Shown here: positions 6,413 through 7,736 of the stretch, piece by piece
Numbering within the stretch: the stretch's first letter is position 1
How the letters are laid out: each line of letters begins with the position of its first letter
Notes under the pieces: model-generated
What the model was told of the DNA's origin: nothing
Databases searched by the model: none
What the model saw: the letters and a program-made list of their open reading frames with translations, nothing else
Assembly (NCBI GenBank): GCA_027052485.1
Contig: JALUFA010000220.1
Coordinates: 1 to 7,736, forward strand
Reading direction: 5' to 3'
Length of the DNA stretch: 7,736 nt
From: Hydrogenothermaceae bacterium
GTDB taxonomy: Bacteria; Aquificota; Aquificia; Aquificales; Hydrogenothermaceae
Program-made: the position numbers and the translations under genes

Positions 6413-7458
6413 TTTTTTCCTTCTTTTATAATGTATAAAATTTTCTTACCTTTCCAATTGTAGTTGTTTGACCTGTACTTCATATCAAAGGCAATACTGT
6501 AGATATTACCAAAACTTAAAATCCTTCCATCTTTTAATATATAAATATTTTTAATGGAAATATCTATATACTTTTTATATGTTGAGACAGCGATCTTATG
6601 TTTTGCAAAATGTTTAAAATCTCCGTAAGGAGATACCATATTTTTAGAATAAAAAGAAAGATATTTTTTTACATCTCCGTTTTTTGTAGCGTGCTCCCAC
6701 GCATCTTTCCAGTTAAAAAGAAACTCTAATAGAGAATTTCTCGTTTTAACAAAATCATCTGCGGTTATATAGTTAAACCTGTCAACAATAATAACGGGAG
6801 TGGCCTTTAGGTGGATAAGATTTTTTAACTGATTAAAGGTTTTATTTTTTACAACCACGCATCCGTTAGAGCTAAAAGGGGGTCTGTTATCATCATTTGT
6901 GGCATGGAGCCAGATACCTTTCCCAGTTTTATGTAAAAGCAATCTGTCTATAATATTGGGATAGTTCAGAGGGAATGCGCCATTCCCATAAATTGGACTT
7001 AAATCTTTTGAAGATATAAACGTTATTGGAAAGTATATTCCATTTGGGGTTCGCTGGTCTCCTTCCTTAAGTTTATCTCCCTGCCTTTTACCTGTTATAC
7101 ACCCAGAGCTAAAAATTTGCTCTATATTTCCTTCTTTTTCTTTTAGTACTACCAGCCTTTGGCTAGATTTTTCCACAACAACGGCAGTTTGATTTTCAGG
7201 CAGAAGATAAACGTTATCTAAAAGACTGTTTTGTTTTGGGTAAGTGTTTAAAATCTTATACAGGTATAAAAGCTGGTTTGCCTCTTGTATTTTTCCTTCA
7301 TTAATATCTGTTAAAACTTGCAGCTTAATTTTTTCCTTAAAAGGTAGCGTTTTTATTTTTTCCTTTAAAGAAAAAACAGTGTCATCTTTAGATATTTCTA
7401 AGCCTTTTGCTAGGTAGAATACACACAGAAAAAAAATTAAGAATTTTTTCATTTTCAC
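6382..7458 (-). CDS. Exported YkuD L,D-transpeptidase-fold protein with NTF2-like tail, Csd6/Pgp2-like
   Basis: A 358-residue envelope protein. Residues 1-19 form a signal peptide (Lys-rich start, hydrophobic FLIFFLCVFYLA). A helical segment at about 28-80 may serve dimerisation. The YkuD catalytic domain spans about 88-226: VVVEKSSQRLVVL, GDKLKEGDQRTPNGIYFP, NYPN, then IWLHATN (H185) and SSNGCVVVKN (C200, catalytic Cys). The rest (about 247-358), starting WKDAWEHATKNGDVKKYLSFYS, looks like an NTF2-like domain. This order matches Helicobacter Csd6 and Campylobacter Pgp2, YkuD-fold enzymes that act as L,D-carboxypeptidases on peptidoglycan tetrapeptides; cross-linking activity is also possible. 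The Arg usual after GC(I/V) in SxGCIR is Val here. The annotated start is GTG (7456-7458) with no clear ribosome binding site; ATG two codons later (7450-7452) is equally plausible. It is the first gene of the - strand run and overlaps the carboxypeptidase gene. Confidence 0.87.
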   Translation of the reverse strand: MKMKKFLIFFLCVFYLAKGLEISKDDTVFSLKEKIKTLPFKEKIKLQVLTDINEGKIQEANQLLYLYKILNTYPKQNSLLDNVYLLPENQTAVVVEKSSQRLVVLKEKEGNIEQIFSSGCITGKRQGDKLKEGDQRTPNGIYFPITFISSKDLSPIYGNGAFPLNYPNIIDRLLLHKTGKGIWLHATNDDNRPPFSSNGCVVVKNKTFNQLKNLIHLKATPVIIVDRFNYITADDFVKTRNSLLEFLFNWKDAWEHATKNGDVKKYLSFYSKNMVSPYGDFKHFAKHKIAVSTYKKYIDISIKNIYILKDGRILSFGNIYSIAFDMKYRSNNYNWKGKKILYIIKEGKKWKILAEENL

Positions 7459-7487
7459 AGGATTTTTACTAAATTTTTATTTCATAT

Positions 7488-7513
7488 ATTATAATGCAGT
7501 AAACAAATATCAA
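7488..7513 (-). promoter_or_regulatory. Possible promoter for the transpeptidase-carboxypeptidase operon
   Basis: On the - strand TATAAT (7493-7488) is preceded by TTGATA (7513-7508) with a short 14-base spacer. Transcription would start near 7481, about 23 bases before the GTG start. The perfect -10 is convincing in an intergenic gap; the -35 is tentative. Confidence 0.4.
7490..7495 (+). promoter_or_regulatory. -10 element of the DsbC-like gene
   Basis: TATAAT on the + strand, giving a start near 7502 and a ~24-base leader with a weak GGGG ribosome binding site (7516-7519) before the ATG at 7526. The best -35 candidate is TTTACT (7465-7470) at a long 19-base spacer. The element overlaps the - strand -10 within the palindrome ATTATAAT (7488-7495). 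Confidence 0.45.
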
Positions 7514-7525
7514 ATGGGGTAAAAA

Positions 7526-7736
7526 ATGAAAAAGTTAGTTTTAGGATTAGTTTCCACCGTATCCATTGCTGCTACATCTATGGCAGCTCAGTGTAATTTA
7601 AGTGTTGATGATGTGAAAAAAGCTTTGAAACCAGTACTGGGAAGAGCCCAAGTTGCAGCTGTAAATCCTTCACCGATAAATGGCTTAGTAGAGGTGATAG
7701 TTAAGGTAAATGGTAGACTTTTGCCTATCTATATGG
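7526..7736 (+). CDS. DsbC/DsbG-like periplasmic thiol:disulfide interchange protein, N-terminal part
   Basis: Translation from ATG 7526 gives 70 residues, and the gene then runs off the window. Residues 1-20 are a classical signal peptide (MKK, hydrophobic LVLGLVSTVSIAA, SMA as likely cleavage site), so the product is periplasmic. The mature part reads LSVDDVKKALKPVLG, then VNPSPINGLVEVIVKVNGR and LPIYM. This is the shape of the DsbC/DsbG N-terminal dimerisation domain: a helix, then the hairpin that starts xxxPSPIxGLxEV. Dimeric DsbC isomerises wrong disulfides and DsbG reduces oxidised single Cys residues. The thioredoxin domain with its CxxC is outside the window, so DsbC versus DsbG cannot be decided. 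C23 follows the signal peptide; AAQC is a poor lipobox, so a lipoprotein is unlikely. The gene is divergent from the transpeptidase-like gene, sharing a 67-base promoter region. Confidence 0.75.
   Translation, partial: MKKLVLGLVSTVSIAATSMAAQCNLSVDDVKKALKPVLGRAQVAAVNPSPINGLVEVIVKVNGRLLPIYM

Noticed and set aside
7526..7600. DsbC-like protein as a lipoprotein, from Cys at residue 23
   Set aside because: The residues before the Cys (AAQ) do not fit the lipobox, while SMA fits signal peptidase I.

Overview
This A+T-rich window reads like a thermophilic Gram-negative bacterium. Arg is written mostly AGA/AGG and Ile often ATA. Lys, Glu, Ile and Val are abundant. Several products carry export signals to a periplasm. 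The gene content and style fit Aquificota (Hydrogenothermaceae or Desulfurobacteriaceae type), but this is an inference from style and no marker gene here proves it. Coding density is very high, and no gene-free stretch exceeds about 70 bases.

Region 1 (1-3786, + strand) is the end of an RND efflux operon: the 3' part of a periplasmic adaptor (membrane fusion) gene, then a complete 1094-residue RND inner-membrane pump, closed by a clear intrinsic terminator. Region 2 (about 3800-4404, + strand) holds a DedA-family membrane protein. Its only start that keeps the conserved N-terminus appears to be a non-canonical AUA behind a good ribosome binding site. It ends tail-to-tail, overlapping the next gene by 15 bases.

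Region 3 (4390-7458, all - strand, read right to left) is a four-gene run: a YkuD-type L,D-transpeptidase/carboxypeptidase with an NTF2-like tail, a Tat-exported M14/M99-type zinc carboxypeptidase overlapping it by 31 bases, then rpiB (ribose-5-phosphate isomerase B) and a universal stress protein. The first two resemble the Csd6/Pgp2 and Csd4/Pgp1 peptidoglycan-trimming enzymes that set helical cell shape in Helicobacter and Campylobacter. An internal promoter probably also serves rpiB-usp.

Region 4 (7459-7736) is a short divergent promoter region with a palindromic -10 element usable on both strands, then the start of an exported DsbC/DsbG-like disulfide isomerase that runs off the window. 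The most interesting idea is that the right half is a periplasmic peptidoglycan-remodelling module with its own thiol-repair partner: the transpeptidase depends on a catalytic Cys, and E. coli DsbG is known to protect such cysteines.
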